Assembly: GCA_013698305.1 (NCBI GenBank)
Contig: JACCVC010000302.1
Coordinates: 1 to 7,288 of the forward strand
Direction: 5' to 3'
Length of the DNA: 7,288 nt
Origin: Chloroflexia bacterium
GTDB taxonomy: Bacteria; Chloroflexota; Chloroflexia; Thermomicrobiales; UBA6265
Under the pieces are notes generated by a model. The model searched no databases. It had not been told where the DNA came from and saw nothing but the letters and a program-made list of their open reading frames with translations. Made by a program: the position numbers and the translations under genes. Of this stretch, positions 1 to 5,701 are shown one piece after another; position 1 is the first letter of the stretch, and every line of letters starts with the position of its first letter.

Positions 1-29
1 AGCGAGCGAGGCATCGTCGTCATTATCCC

Positions 30-34
30 GGAGA
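30..34 (+). promoter_or_regulatory. Ribosome binding site of the GH127 gene
   Basis: GGAGA lies 8 bases before the ATG at 43 and decides that start. The reading frame is also open upstream to the window edge, so without this site a longer protein could not be excluded. No promoter is visible in the 42 bases available, so transcription probably enters from outside the window. Confidence 0.55.
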
Positions 35-42
35 ATCTCGTC

Positions 43-2013
43 ATGAGCCAGACCCTGAACCTTGATCCCGGCAACCTGATCGCCACCCCGGTCGATGTGC
101 GGTCGAGTCCGCTGGCCGCCCACCGCCCCGTCCCGATCGACGCGGTGACGCTCGACGATCCGGTCTGGGCGCCGCGCATCCGCATCAACCGCCAGCGCAC
201 GATCCCGGGGCAGTACCGGTTTCTGGAGGAGACGGGGAGGCTGGACAACTTCCGCCGGGTTGCTGGCGAGTGCGAGGGCGAGTTCAGCGGTCTCTACTTC
301 AACGATTCCGATGTCTACAAGTGGCTGGAGGCGGCAAGCTGGGCGCTGGCGCAGGCCTCCGATGAGGAGCGGGAAGAGATCATCCGACTGATCGACACGA
401 CCATCGGGATCGTCGCCAGCGCCCAGCACGATGACGGCTACCTCAACACGTACTTCTCCTGCGAGCGTGAGACCCTGCGCTGGAGCAACCTCAAGGATTG
501 CCACGAGCTCTACTGCGCCGGGCACCTGATCCAGGCGGCGGTTGCCCATGTCCGCACGACGCGAGAGAGGAGCCTGCTTGACGTCGCCACCCGGTTCGCC
601 AACCTGATCTGCACGGTCTTCGGACCGGCCAGCGAGGGCAGGCGCGAAGAGACCGATGGGCATCCGGAGATCGAGATGGCGCTGGTCGAGCTCTACCGGC
701 TTACAGGCAACCGGCGCTATCTCGACACGGCGCGGTTCTTCATCGACGTGCGGGGCAGGGGCACGATCGGCGGCGATCCGTATCATCAGGACGCGACGCC
801 CTTGCGCCACCAAAGCGAGATGGTCGGTCATGCGGTGCGGGCGGTCTACCTCAACGCCGGCGCCGCCGACCTGCTGGCCGAGGAGCGTGATCTGGCGCTC
901 CGCTCCGCGCTCGACGCGATGTGGCGCAACCAGGTTTCTCGCCGTAGCTACGTCAGCGGCGGCATCGGCTCGCGTTGGGAGGGCGAGGCGTTCGGGGCGG
1001 ATTACGAGCTTCCCAACGCCCGCGCCTACACCGAATCCTGCGCGGCGATCGGGAGCGTCATGTGGGCGTGGCGGATGATGGCGCTGGCCGCCGATGACGA
1101 TACTCGCTGGGCCGACGCGATCGAGCACACGCTGTACAACGCGCTGCTGTCCGGACTCTCGCTCTACGGCGAACACTACTTCTATCAGAATCCACTTGAA
1201 GACGACGGTCACCATCATCGCCAACCCTGGTTCGGGTGCGCCTGCTGTCCGCCCAACATCGCCCGATTGTTGGCGATGCTGCCGGGGATGGTCGCGTCCG
1301 TCACCACCGATCGCGCCGTCGGCGAGGCGGATGCGCTGCACGATACCGTCTGGCTGCACCTGCTTGCGCAAGGCAGGGTGCGCGTTGACCTTCCCGCTGG
1401 CGGGTCGATTGCCTTCGAGGTGCGCACCCGCTACCCGTGGCATGGCGACATCGAGATCGAGGTGACGGAACTCGTCGACGCGGGCAACCTGACCCTTCAG
1501 GTGCGGATCCCGGGGTGGGCGCGGGGAGCGACCGGCGAGGTCAACGGCGATTCGCTTTCAATGGAAGAGACGGCGGCGGGCCAGTACGCGACGCTCAACC
1601 GGAGCTGGTCGGTCGGTGATCGGGTTCGCCTCCGGCTGCCGATGCGAATCCGGCGGCTGGAGGCCCACCCTCGCGTGACCGATAGCGCCGGGCGGGTGGC
1701 GCTGATGCGCGGTCCGCTGCTCTACTGCGTCGAGGCAGCGGACAACCCGCGGGGCGACGTGCGCGACCTGGTGCTCGGGAACGCGCGCGACCTCCATCCC
1801 GGGTGGCGGCCAGAACTGCTCGGCGGGTGTGTGGTGATCTCGGGCACGGCGGAGCTCGATCCACCGGATGCGGGGTGGGCGGATGTGCTTTACCGGGAGG
1901 TGGGCGAGGGACGTGGCGACGCGCTGGAATCGGTGACGATGCAGGCGATCCCGTACCACCTGTGGGCGAACCGGGAGCGCGGTCCGATGACGGTGTGGCT
2001 CCGAAAGGATTAG
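43..2013 (+). CDS. GH127 family beta-L-arabinofuranosidase (DUF1680-type)
   Basis: This is a glycoside hydrolase of family 127, whose characterised members (HypBA1 of Bifidobacterium longum) remove terminal beta-L-arabinofuranose from plant glycans by a zinc-assisted cysteine nucleophile. The 656 residues are almost exactly the usual family length. The GH127 fold begins near residue 26 (PVPIDAVTLDDPVWAPR), with DNFRR at about 67 and the catalytic region following. In GEAFG, Glu315 corresponds to the acid/base. In YTESC, Glu331 and Cys333, with Cys401-Cys402 of the CCPPN motif, correspond to the zinc ligands and nucleophile. All are present, so the enzyme should be active. A beta-rich C-terminal part ends with PYHLWANR. 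No signal peptide is evident, so it probably acts on imported oligosaccharides in the cytoplasm. The exact sugar substrate is inferred from the family and could differ. A downstream acetyltransferase gene starts 3 bases after its stop. The 3' end is partly duplicated at 4502-4591. Confidence 0.93.
   Translation: MSQTLNLDPGNLIATPVDVRSSPLAAHRPVPIDAVTLDDPVWAPRIRINRQRTIPGQYRFLEETGRLDNFRRVAGECEGEFSGLYFNDSDVYKWLEAASWALAQASDEEREEIIRLIDTTIGIVASAQHDDGYLNTYFSCERETLRWSNLKDCHELYCAGHLIQAAVAHVRTTRERSLLDVATRFANLICTVFGPASEGRREETDGHPEIEMALVELYRLTGNRRYLDTARFFIDVRGRGTIGGDPYHQDATPLRHQSEMVGHAVRAVYLNAGAADLLAEERDLALRSALDAMWRNQVSRRSYVSGGIGSRWEGEAFGADYELPNARAYTESCAAIGSVMWAWRMMALAADDDTRWADAIEHTLYNALLSGLSLYGEHYFYQNPLEDDGHHHRQPWFGCACCPPNIARLLAMLPGMVASVTTDRAVGEADALHDTVWLHLLAQGRVRVDLPAGGSIAFEVRTRYPWHGDIEIEVTELVDAGNLTLQVRIPGWARGATGEVNGDSLSMEETAAGQYATLNRSWSVGDRVRLRLPMRIRRLEAHPRVTDSAGRVALMRGPLLYCVEAADNPRGDVRDLVLGNARDLHPGWRPELLGGCVVISGTAELDPPDAGWADVLYREVGEGRGDALESVTMQAIPYHLWANRERGPMTVWLRKD
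1924..2013 (+). repeat. Direct repeat, copy A (3' end of the intact GH127 gene)
   Basis: The last 30 codons of the GH127 gene, including the stop, recur at 4502-4591 in the same orientation at a constant offset of 2578 bases. Positions 1931-1998 match 4509-4576 at 61 of 68 bases without gaps, counted by eye. Beyond this core the DNA similarity fades, but the stop codon still falls at the equivalent position (TAG here, TAA in copy B). The two copies bracket the GNAT gene and the toxin-antitoxin module. Confidence 0.85.
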
Positions 2014-2016
2014 CTC

Positions 2017-2802
2017 ATGAGCCAACGGCACTCTCGATTCTACCGGGACGAGCGCGATCTCGAGCGGATGCTGGCACTCGTCACCGCGTCGGCGCAGCGG
2101 GACGGCCACGATGCCGGGCACCTCCATCGAGGTGATGTGGTGTGGGGGTTGTTCCAGAATCTCACGATTGTCCCGGAAACCACCGTGTGCCTGTTCGAGG
2201 ATCACGAGGGAGCATTACTTGGGTTCGTCTGGTTGTCCCCACCGGGCCGTTATGGAATCCATGTCGATACAACCCTCCCCGGACAGGCAACGACGATTGC
2301 GAAGATGGTTCACTGGGCAGAAGCGCACCTGGCGTCGAGTGCGTTGGATGGCGACCCGATCAGGACGGTCGTCACCGAGGTCGCGTCAACCGATCACCAG
2401 CTCAAAGCCACGCTGACCAGGATCGGTTACCGGCCGAATGGGAACGCCGACTATCAGCTCAACAGCCGTGATCTCGTCGGTTGTATCGCAACGCCCGTGT
2501 TGCCGATGGGGGCGGTGATTCGTCCCATTCGACCAGATGTTCCCGCCGAGATCGAGGCTCGGGTGGCGCTCCATCGGGAAGTGTGGCATCCATCACGCTT
2601 CACGGTCGATGGCTACCTGCGATTGCGAACAAAACCGGTGTATCGGCCGGAGCTGGATCTGGTGGTGGTTACGCCTGATGAGCGCCTGGCATCCTATTGC
2701 ATCGTCTGGTGGGACACACAGACCCAGACCGGCGAGTTCGAGCCGGTTGGGACATCGGTGCAATTCCGGGGTCTAGGCTTTTGGGAAGGCGTTGTTGCTT
2801 GA
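2017..2802 (+). CDS. Double-GNAT acetyltransferase, truncated by a frameshift
   Basis: The 261-residue product as read is the front part of a two-domain GCN5-related N-acetyltransferase. Residues 1 to about 155 form a degenerate first GNAT-like domain (ending in an IGYRPNG segment) without a clear acetyl-CoA loop. From about 168 (VIRPIRP) a second domain begins and reaches the acetyl-CoA motif at 247-255 (TSVQFRGLGF), where the frame is lost. An extra base in the T4-G3 run at 2779-2785 adds six foreign residues and a stop. Removing one base restores GKALLLDAMQRL and a normal GNAT ending at 2953, for 311 residues in all. AAAGGA at 2004-2009, inside the end of the GH127 gene, is 7 bases from the ATG, so the two genes are probably co-transcribed. 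The acceptor substrate is unknown. As written the protein lacks most of its cofactor site and is probably inactive, unless the shift is a sequencing error or is bypassed in translation. Confidence 0.8.
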   Translation: MSQRHSRFYRDERDLERMLALVTASAQRDGHDAGHLHRGDVVWGLFQNLTIVPETTVCLFEDHEGALLGFVWLSPPGRYGIHVDTTLPGQATTIAKMVHWAEAHLASSALDGDPIRTVVTEVASTDHQLKATLTRIGYRPNGNADYQLNSRDLVGCIATPVLPMGAVIRPIRPDVPAEIEARVALHREVWHPSRFTVDGYLRLRTKPVYRPELDLVVVTPDERLASYCIVWWDTQTQTGEFEPVGTSVQFRGLGFWEGVVA

Positions 2803-2953
2803 TGCAATGCAGCGGCTGACAGCCATGGGCGGCAAACATGCTGTTGTTGTCTCCGCGACGCGAGCTGAAAGCGACCCTGCGCGGCGATTGTACGAAGCCG
2901 TTGGCTTCCGCCGGGTCCTTCAGTTCGAGGACTGGGAACGCACACTTCTGTAG
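2783..2953 (+). pseudogene. Detached C-terminal part of the GNAT acetyltransferase (+1 frame)
   Basis: Read from 2783, this stretch encodes GKALLLDAMQRLTAMGGKHA, then VVVSATRAESDPARRLYEAV and GFRRVLQFEDWERTLL, ending at TAG 2951-2953. These are the alpha helix after the acetyl-CoA loop, the following beta strand, and the ARRLYEAVGF segment typical of the end of GNAT domains. The segment joins the upstream 2017 reading frame once a single base is skipped. It has no start codon with a ribosome binding site of its own, so I read it as the lost end of the same gene rather than a separate gene. Whether the shift is a real mutation, an assembly error in a homopolymer, or a translational frameshift cannot be decided here. 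Confidence 0.82.
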
Positions 2954-2960
2954 CGCCGAC

Positions 2961-2994
2961 CCGGAGCCTGCCCAGAGCCCGCCGAAGGTTCGGC
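2961..2994. repeat. REP-like palindromic intergenic sequence
   Basis: The stretch contains GAGCCTGCC and GAGCCCGCC (2964-2972 and 2975-2983, 8 of 9 identical) followed by GCCGAAGGTTCGGC. On the minus strand it reads CCTTCGGCGGGCTCTGGGC. This resembles the CCTTCGACAGGCTCAGGG-type dispersed repeats I know from many GC-rich genomes. Only one copy is in the window, so membership of such a family is inferred from memory. Confidence 0.35.
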
Positions 2995-2999
2995 CTTTT
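2981..2999 (+). terminator. Rho-independent terminator-like hairpin after the GNAT gene
   Basis: GCCGA and TCGGC (2981-2985 and 2990-2994) form a GC-rich 5-bp stem with an AGGT loop. It is followed by C and a run of four T (2996-2999). It lies 28 bases after the restored stop of the acetyltransferase and before the toxin-antitoxin promoter, where a terminator is expected. The stem is short, so termination may be partial. Confidence 0.42.
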
Positions 3000-3067
3000 C
3001 GCCGGTCTCGCGTTGTCCCGCGCAGAGGATGGGCGAGTCTCAGTAGTTCTCCGTTCTCCGCAAAGGG

Positions 3068-3096
3068 TTGCGAATTTGCATCGTTGAAGGTATGAT
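3068..3096 (+). promoter_or_regulatory. Promoter of the toxin-antitoxin operon
   Basis: TTGCGA (3068-3073) and TATGAT (3091-3096) are separated by 17 bases and match the housekeeping -35 (4 of 6) and -10 (5 of 6) consensus. Transcription would begin near 3103, giving a leader of about 70 bases before the antitoxin ATG. The near-palindrome TGCGAATTTGCA (3069-3080, one mismatched pair) overlaps the -35 box. It is a candidate operator for autorepression by the antitoxin, as is usual in such modules. No other gene is evident in 2954-3172. Confidence 0.55.
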
Positions 3097-3172
3097 GCTA
3101 TCTGGGCAACGTTAGAAGGTCGGTGAGCGATCAACCTGTGCCGCTGACGCGCAACGCCCGAGGAGATCAACG

Positions 3173-3850
3173 ATGGCATTGCCAACATCTGCGCCAGTGA
3201 TCGACCGTCTCGCCGACATCGCAACCACCACCCCCGCCGACACGCTGGAGGCCACCTCCGAGCTTTGGCGGGTTGTTAGCCAACAACAGGGCAAGGACGA
3301 TGCGGTCGCCCGTATCCTGGGCGCGGTCACCAACCTGACGAAGGCCACCAGCAGCAAGCAGTTGAACCTGGTGCTCGGGGCGACGTCGGATTATGCCGTG
3401 CTGCTGAGGCTGCTCGATCAGCCCGAGGCGTTGGCGTACCTGACAGAGCGCGATCCGCTCGCCCCGGCGCGGCTGCGTGGCATGCAGGTGCGGGAGCGGC
3501 TGCTCGCGGCTGACGGCGGCACGTTGACCGCCGGGGAGTCCAGCGAAATCCTTGGAGTTAGCCGTCAGGCGATCGACAACCGGCGGAAGCGGGGGAGCCT
3601 CCTTGCCGTCCAGTTGGGCCGTCGCGGCTATCGCTACCCGGCCTGGCAGTTCGTGGCCGACGGCGTCCTGCCGGGCCTGAAGGAGGTTCTGGCGGCGCTG
3701 GCGGACCTTAGCCCGTGGATCCAGCTCGCCTTCCTGCTCAACGACAACGCCTGGCTGGACGGTCGTCGCCCGGTCGATGTCCTCCGCGCCGGCGAGGTGA
3801 GCGCCGTCGTCGACTCCGCCCGGCAGTATGGCGAACAGTCCGCCGCCTGA
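3173..3850 (+). CDS. Antitoxin with HTH and Xre/MbcA/ParS-like toxin-binding domain
   Basis: This 225-residue protein is the probable antitoxin for the RES toxin encoded next. Three parts are visible. Residues 1 to about 110 are helical and of unknown role, with a DPLAPARLRG segment near 94-103. Residues about 115-160 contain a helix-turn-helix (SSEILGVSRQAIDNRRKRG) followed by a GRRGYRYPAWQF strand, reminiscent of excisionase/MerR-type DNA readers. Residues about 176-224 (LLNDNAWLDGRRPVDVLRAG) match the C-terminal MbcA/ParS/Xre domain that plugs the RES active site. AGGAG at 3161-3165 is 7 bases before the ATG. The stop overlaps the toxin gene by 23 bases, giving translational coupling with antitoxin first. 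Autorepression through the HTH is expected from the family. It is longer than the usual 120-160-residue Xre antitoxins because of its N-terminal part. Function is inferred from the domains plus the neighbour. Confidence 0.8.
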   Translation: MALPTSAPVIDRLADIATTTPADTLEATSELWRVVSQQQGKDDAVARILGAVTNLTKATSSKQLNLVLGATSDYAVLLRLLDQPEALAYLTERDPLAPARLRGMQVRERLLAADGGTLTAGESSEILGVSRQAIDNRRKRGSLLAVQLGRRGYRYPAWQFVADGVLPGLKEVLAALADLSPWIQLAFLLNDNAWLDGRRPVDVLRAGEVSAVVDSARQYGEQSAA

Positions 3851-4505
3851 CGCTGGCCCTGACCAGCCTGGCGTCGAGCGCATCCCGTCGTCACCGGTCG
3901 ACCTGGACCAGCGGGAGTTGCCGTTGACGACCCTGGCGGACCAGGGCCTGAACCTCTATCGCAGCCACCTGCTCGATCGCTCGTACTCGCCGGTCGCCTT
4001 CAACTTCCGTCCCATCGCCGATCGCTTCAACGCCCCCAATGGCGAGTACGGCGTGCTCTATCTGTCGAGTGACCCGTTCGGCGCGTTCATCGAGACCTTC
4101 GGTGCGAGCATGGTGACTGCCGGTCGCGAGATGCGTCTCGTCTCCGAAACCGACCTGGCCCGGCGCTGCCTGTGCCGAATCGAGGTCGATGTCGACCCAG
4201 CCACCGTCCACCTCGTCAACCTTGCCGACGGGTACGGCTTCAGCCGGCTGGGTATTGACGGTCGCATCAGCACCACGAAGCAGCGCCACATCACCCGGCA
4301 ATGGGCGCTGGAGCTCTGGCGTCATCGACAACAGCCGGATGGAATCCTCTATCGTGCCTGCCATGACCAGGCGCGGCTGTCGGTCGTGCTGTTCGACCGG
4401 GTTGGCGATATCCTGCACTCCACCTGCGACCACAACATCCTGCGAGATTCCCGACAGCTTGGCGCCATCCTCGATCACTACGCGGTCGGCCTCGACCCGG
4501 ACTGA
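3828..4505 (+). CDS. RES-domain toxin (NAD+-consuming family)
   Basis: RES toxins degrade NAD+ (MbcT by phosphorolysis) and arrest the cell unless bound by their Xre/MbcA-type antitoxin. The 225-residue protein has a Pro-rich lead of about 35 residues. The RES fold follows: LYRSH with Arg45, FNAPNGEYGVLYLSSDP at 66-82, FIETFG with Glu89, and DGILYRACHD ending in a VVLFDR strand. The family is named for conserved Arg, Glu and Ser. Arg and Glu are present, but the segment that usually reads YRS or YPS reads YRA (Ala177, then Cys178). Activity may thus be reduced or altered, though some relatives may tolerate Ala. The ATG at 3828 lies inside the antitoxin gene without a strong ribosome site. TTG at 3924, 6 bases after GGGAG, is an alternative start that still keeps the RES fold. 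A hairpin follows after the stop, with a GH127 relic in between. Confidence 0.82.
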   Translation: MANSPPPDAGPDQPGVERIPSSPVDLDQRELPLTTLADQGLNLYRSHLLDRSYSPVAFNFRPIADRFNAPNGEYGVLYLSSDPFGAFIETFGASMVTAGREMRLVSETDLARRCLCRIEVDVDPATVHLVNLADGYGFSRLGIDGRISTTKQRHITRQWALELWRHRQQPDGILYRACHDQARLSVVLFDRVGDILHSTCDHNILRDSRQLGAILDHYAVGLDPD

Positions 4506-4591
4506 CCGCGGTGGCAATGCAGGCGCTCCCGTACCACCTCTGGGCGAACCGGGGGCGCAGTCCGATGACGGCGTGGTGTCGGCATCTTTAA
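4502..4591 (+). pseudogene. Relic of the 3' end of a second GH127 gene (direct repeat, copy B)
   Basis: Read in the frame of 4505, the sequence encodes TAVAMQALPYHLWANRGRSP, then MTAWCRHL and a TAA stop at 4589-4591. This matches the last 30 residues of the GH127 enzyme at the start of the window (SVTMQAIPYHLWANRERGPM) with the stop at the identical position. Nothing upstream of 4502 is GH127-like, because that DNA is the RES toxin. The gene was therefore cut off and only its tail survives. Several of the differences change amino acids, as expected for an unselected fragment or a diverged paralogue. Confidence 0.85.
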
Positions 4592-4607
4592 CATATGCCG
4601 ACACTAC
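4573..4607. terminator. Long inverted repeat between convergent toxin and LysR genes
   Basis: GTGTCGGCAT (4576-4585) and ATGCCGACAC (4595-4604) are perfectly complementary around a 9-base loop. Three more pairs, one of them G-U, extend the stem to 13 bp (4573-4607). It overlaps the last codons of the GH127 relic and the LysR stop codon. The place, between convergent genes, suggests a two-way terminator. There is no T run on either side, so it is not a classical one, and a protein-binding site is possible. Confidence 0.45.
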
Positions 4608-5542
4608 CCGGCGGCAATTCCGAAGACCTCGCGTGTCGTTTTGAGGAACGCCGCGAAGGCCGGTGACTTCCATCGGTCGGCGTGGTAGGCGACTTGGGTT
4701 TGCACCCGAAATTCTCCGTTCCAATCGAGAGCGACCAGCCTGCTGGTTGCCAAATCCGCACTTACCGTAACCGTTGGCAGAACCGATATGCCCATGCCGG
4801 CGGCTACACACTGTTTAACTGCCTCGATGCTGGTGAACTCGATCGTCTCGGCTGGGATCACCCGCGCATCTGCGAGTTGCCGCTCGAAGACGCCGCGATA
4901 GGCGCAACCCGCCTCTGGCGCTTCGGGCAGCAGAACCGCCTTGCTCGCTAGATGCCCTGGTTCCACGGAGGAGACGCCCGTAAGTGGGTGTCCGGCTGGC
5001 GCGATCACGGTTATCGCTTCTCCGACAAGCGGCTCCACGACCAGTCCGGTGAAGCCCAACGACTCCTCGAGTTCGTGATCTAGAACGAAGGCAACGTCCA
5101 CACGTCCTTCCTCGATCGCCCGTTGCGTCCCGCCCGTAAGCCGACCGACGACGCTCGGCCTGACCGAGAGCCGCACCATTGGGTAGCGACGATGAAACTC
5201 CGCCAATAGGCGTGGCAGGCGATAAGTGAGCAATGTCTCAGGTGCGCTGACTGTCAACGTACCTGTGACGACGCCGGCTTTCAGTCCGACTTCCGATACG
5301 CTGGTCCTTGCTTCTTCTGCCAGGTCGAGCAATCTTCCGGCGTAGAAGAACATCACCTGCCCGGCGTCGGTCAGTCTGATGCTCCTGCCGAGGCGGTCGA
5401 AGAGCGGCAGCCCCAAATCTCTCTCCAGAGCGGCGATCTGTGCGCTCACGCTCGACTGGACGTATCCAAGGTTGAACGCTGCCCTGGAAAATGAGAGCTC
5501 CTTTGCGACCGCCCTGAACGTCTCCACATGTCTGAGTTCCAT
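4604..5542 (-). CDS. LysR-type transcriptional regulator
   Basis: The 312-residue protein has the standard LysR layout. An N-terminal winged helix-turn-helix spans 1-60 (SFSRAAFNLGYVQSSVSAQI at 17-36, then LERDLGLPLFDR and RLTDAG). A linker helix follows, and from about 90 a two-lobed effector-binding domain, with GTLTVSAPETLL near 94 and the conserved AVKQCVAAGMGISVLP late in the second lobe. I chose the ATG at 5542 because AGGGGG (5550-5555) sits 7 bases upstream and the protein then begins MELRHVETF, as LysR proteins do. A TTG at 5569 would add nine residues. It is divergent from the MFS transporter gene, and a palindromic LysR-type site lies between them. It most likely controls that transporter and its own gene in response to an unknown small molecule. 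The class is certain, the effector is not. Confidence 0.93.
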   Translation of the reverse strand: MELRHVETFRAVAKELSFSRAAFNLGYVQSSVSAQIAALERDLGLPLFDRLGRSIRLTDAGQVMFFYAGRLLDLAEEARTSVSEVGLKAGVVTGTLTVSAPETLLTYRLPRLLAEFHRRYPMVRLSVRPSVVGRLTGGTQRAIEEGRVDVAFVLDHELEESLGFTGLVVEPLVGEAITVIAPAGHPLTGVSSVEPGHLASKAVLLPEAPEAGCAYRGVFERQLADARVIPAETIEFTSIEAVKQCVAAGMGISVLPTVTVSADLATSRLVALDWNGEFRVQTQVAYHADRWKSPAFAAFLKTTREVFGIAAG

Positions 5543-5569
5543 CAAGATTCCCCCTATCGGCACCATCAA

Positions 5570-5594
5570 TAGCTATCGATAATGTCGATAGCTA
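5570..5594. promoter_or_regulatory. Palindromic LysR operator between the divergent genes
   Basis: TAGCTATCGA (5570-5579) and TCGATAGCTA (5585-5594) are perfect inverted repeats with a TAATG spacer. The centre holds the LysR signature T-N11-A (T5576 to A5588), also readable as ATC-N9-GAT. The centre (5582) is about 65 bases before the inferred transporter transcription start near 5647, the usual place of the LysR recognition site. It is also 40 bases before the LysR ATG, which suits autorepression. Confidence 0.78.
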
Positions 5595-5610
5595 GCATCA
5601 CATATTTTCG

Positions 5611-5640
5611 TTGGACACGATAGCACCAGCGCATTAGCAT
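5611..5640 (+). promoter_or_regulatory. Likely activator-dependent promoter of the MFS gene
   Basis: TTGGAC (5611-5616) and TAGCAT (5635-5640, 4 of 6 of the -10 consensus) are 18 bases apart. The boxes are weak, as expected for a promoter needing LysR activation. CGATAGC at 5618-5624 repeats the operator half-site 32 bases (about three helical turns) downstream of its match at 5586-5592 and could be the second LysR contact. The assignment is tentative. Confidence 0.38.
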
Positions 5641-5701
5641 CGCGAGTAACAATCCATAGCGATGTGTTCCAGCAATAGAGGACGGGAAGGAGGCAAAGAG
5701 G

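Noticed and set aside
41..2024. Identical TCATGAGCCA at the starts of both the GH127 and GNAT genes (41-50 and 2015-2024)
   Set aside because: The match is ten bases long, covers a start codon plus common Ser-Gln codons, and does not extend on either side. Chance is sufficient.
1558..2205. 215-residue minus-strand open frame across the GH127/GNAT junction
   Set aside because: It crosses two plus-strand genes and is rich in Arg, Pro and His, as shadows of GC-rich genes are.
2694..3224. 176-residue minus-strand open frame over the GNAT tail and intergenic region
   Set aside because: The plus strand there encodes the recognisable GNAT C-terminus, and the minus-strand product has no visible domain.
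3167..3883. 238-residue open frame on the minus strand across the antitoxin
   Set aside because: It is antisense to a gene with a good ribosome site, an HTH and a matching partner. The composition is typical of a complementary-strand shadow.
4189..4644. 151-residue plus-strand open frame overlapping the RES toxin and the relic
   Set aside because: It overlaps the toxin in another frame and shows no domain. Its apparent similarity to a frame within the GH127 gene only reflects the duplicated DNA.
3891..4811. 306-residue open frame on the minus strand across the RES toxin
   Set aside because: It lies antisense to a gene with clear RES motifs and runs on across the relic, the hairpin and the end of the LysR gene. 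Its translation resembles no protein I know, and GC-rich DNA often yields such shadows.
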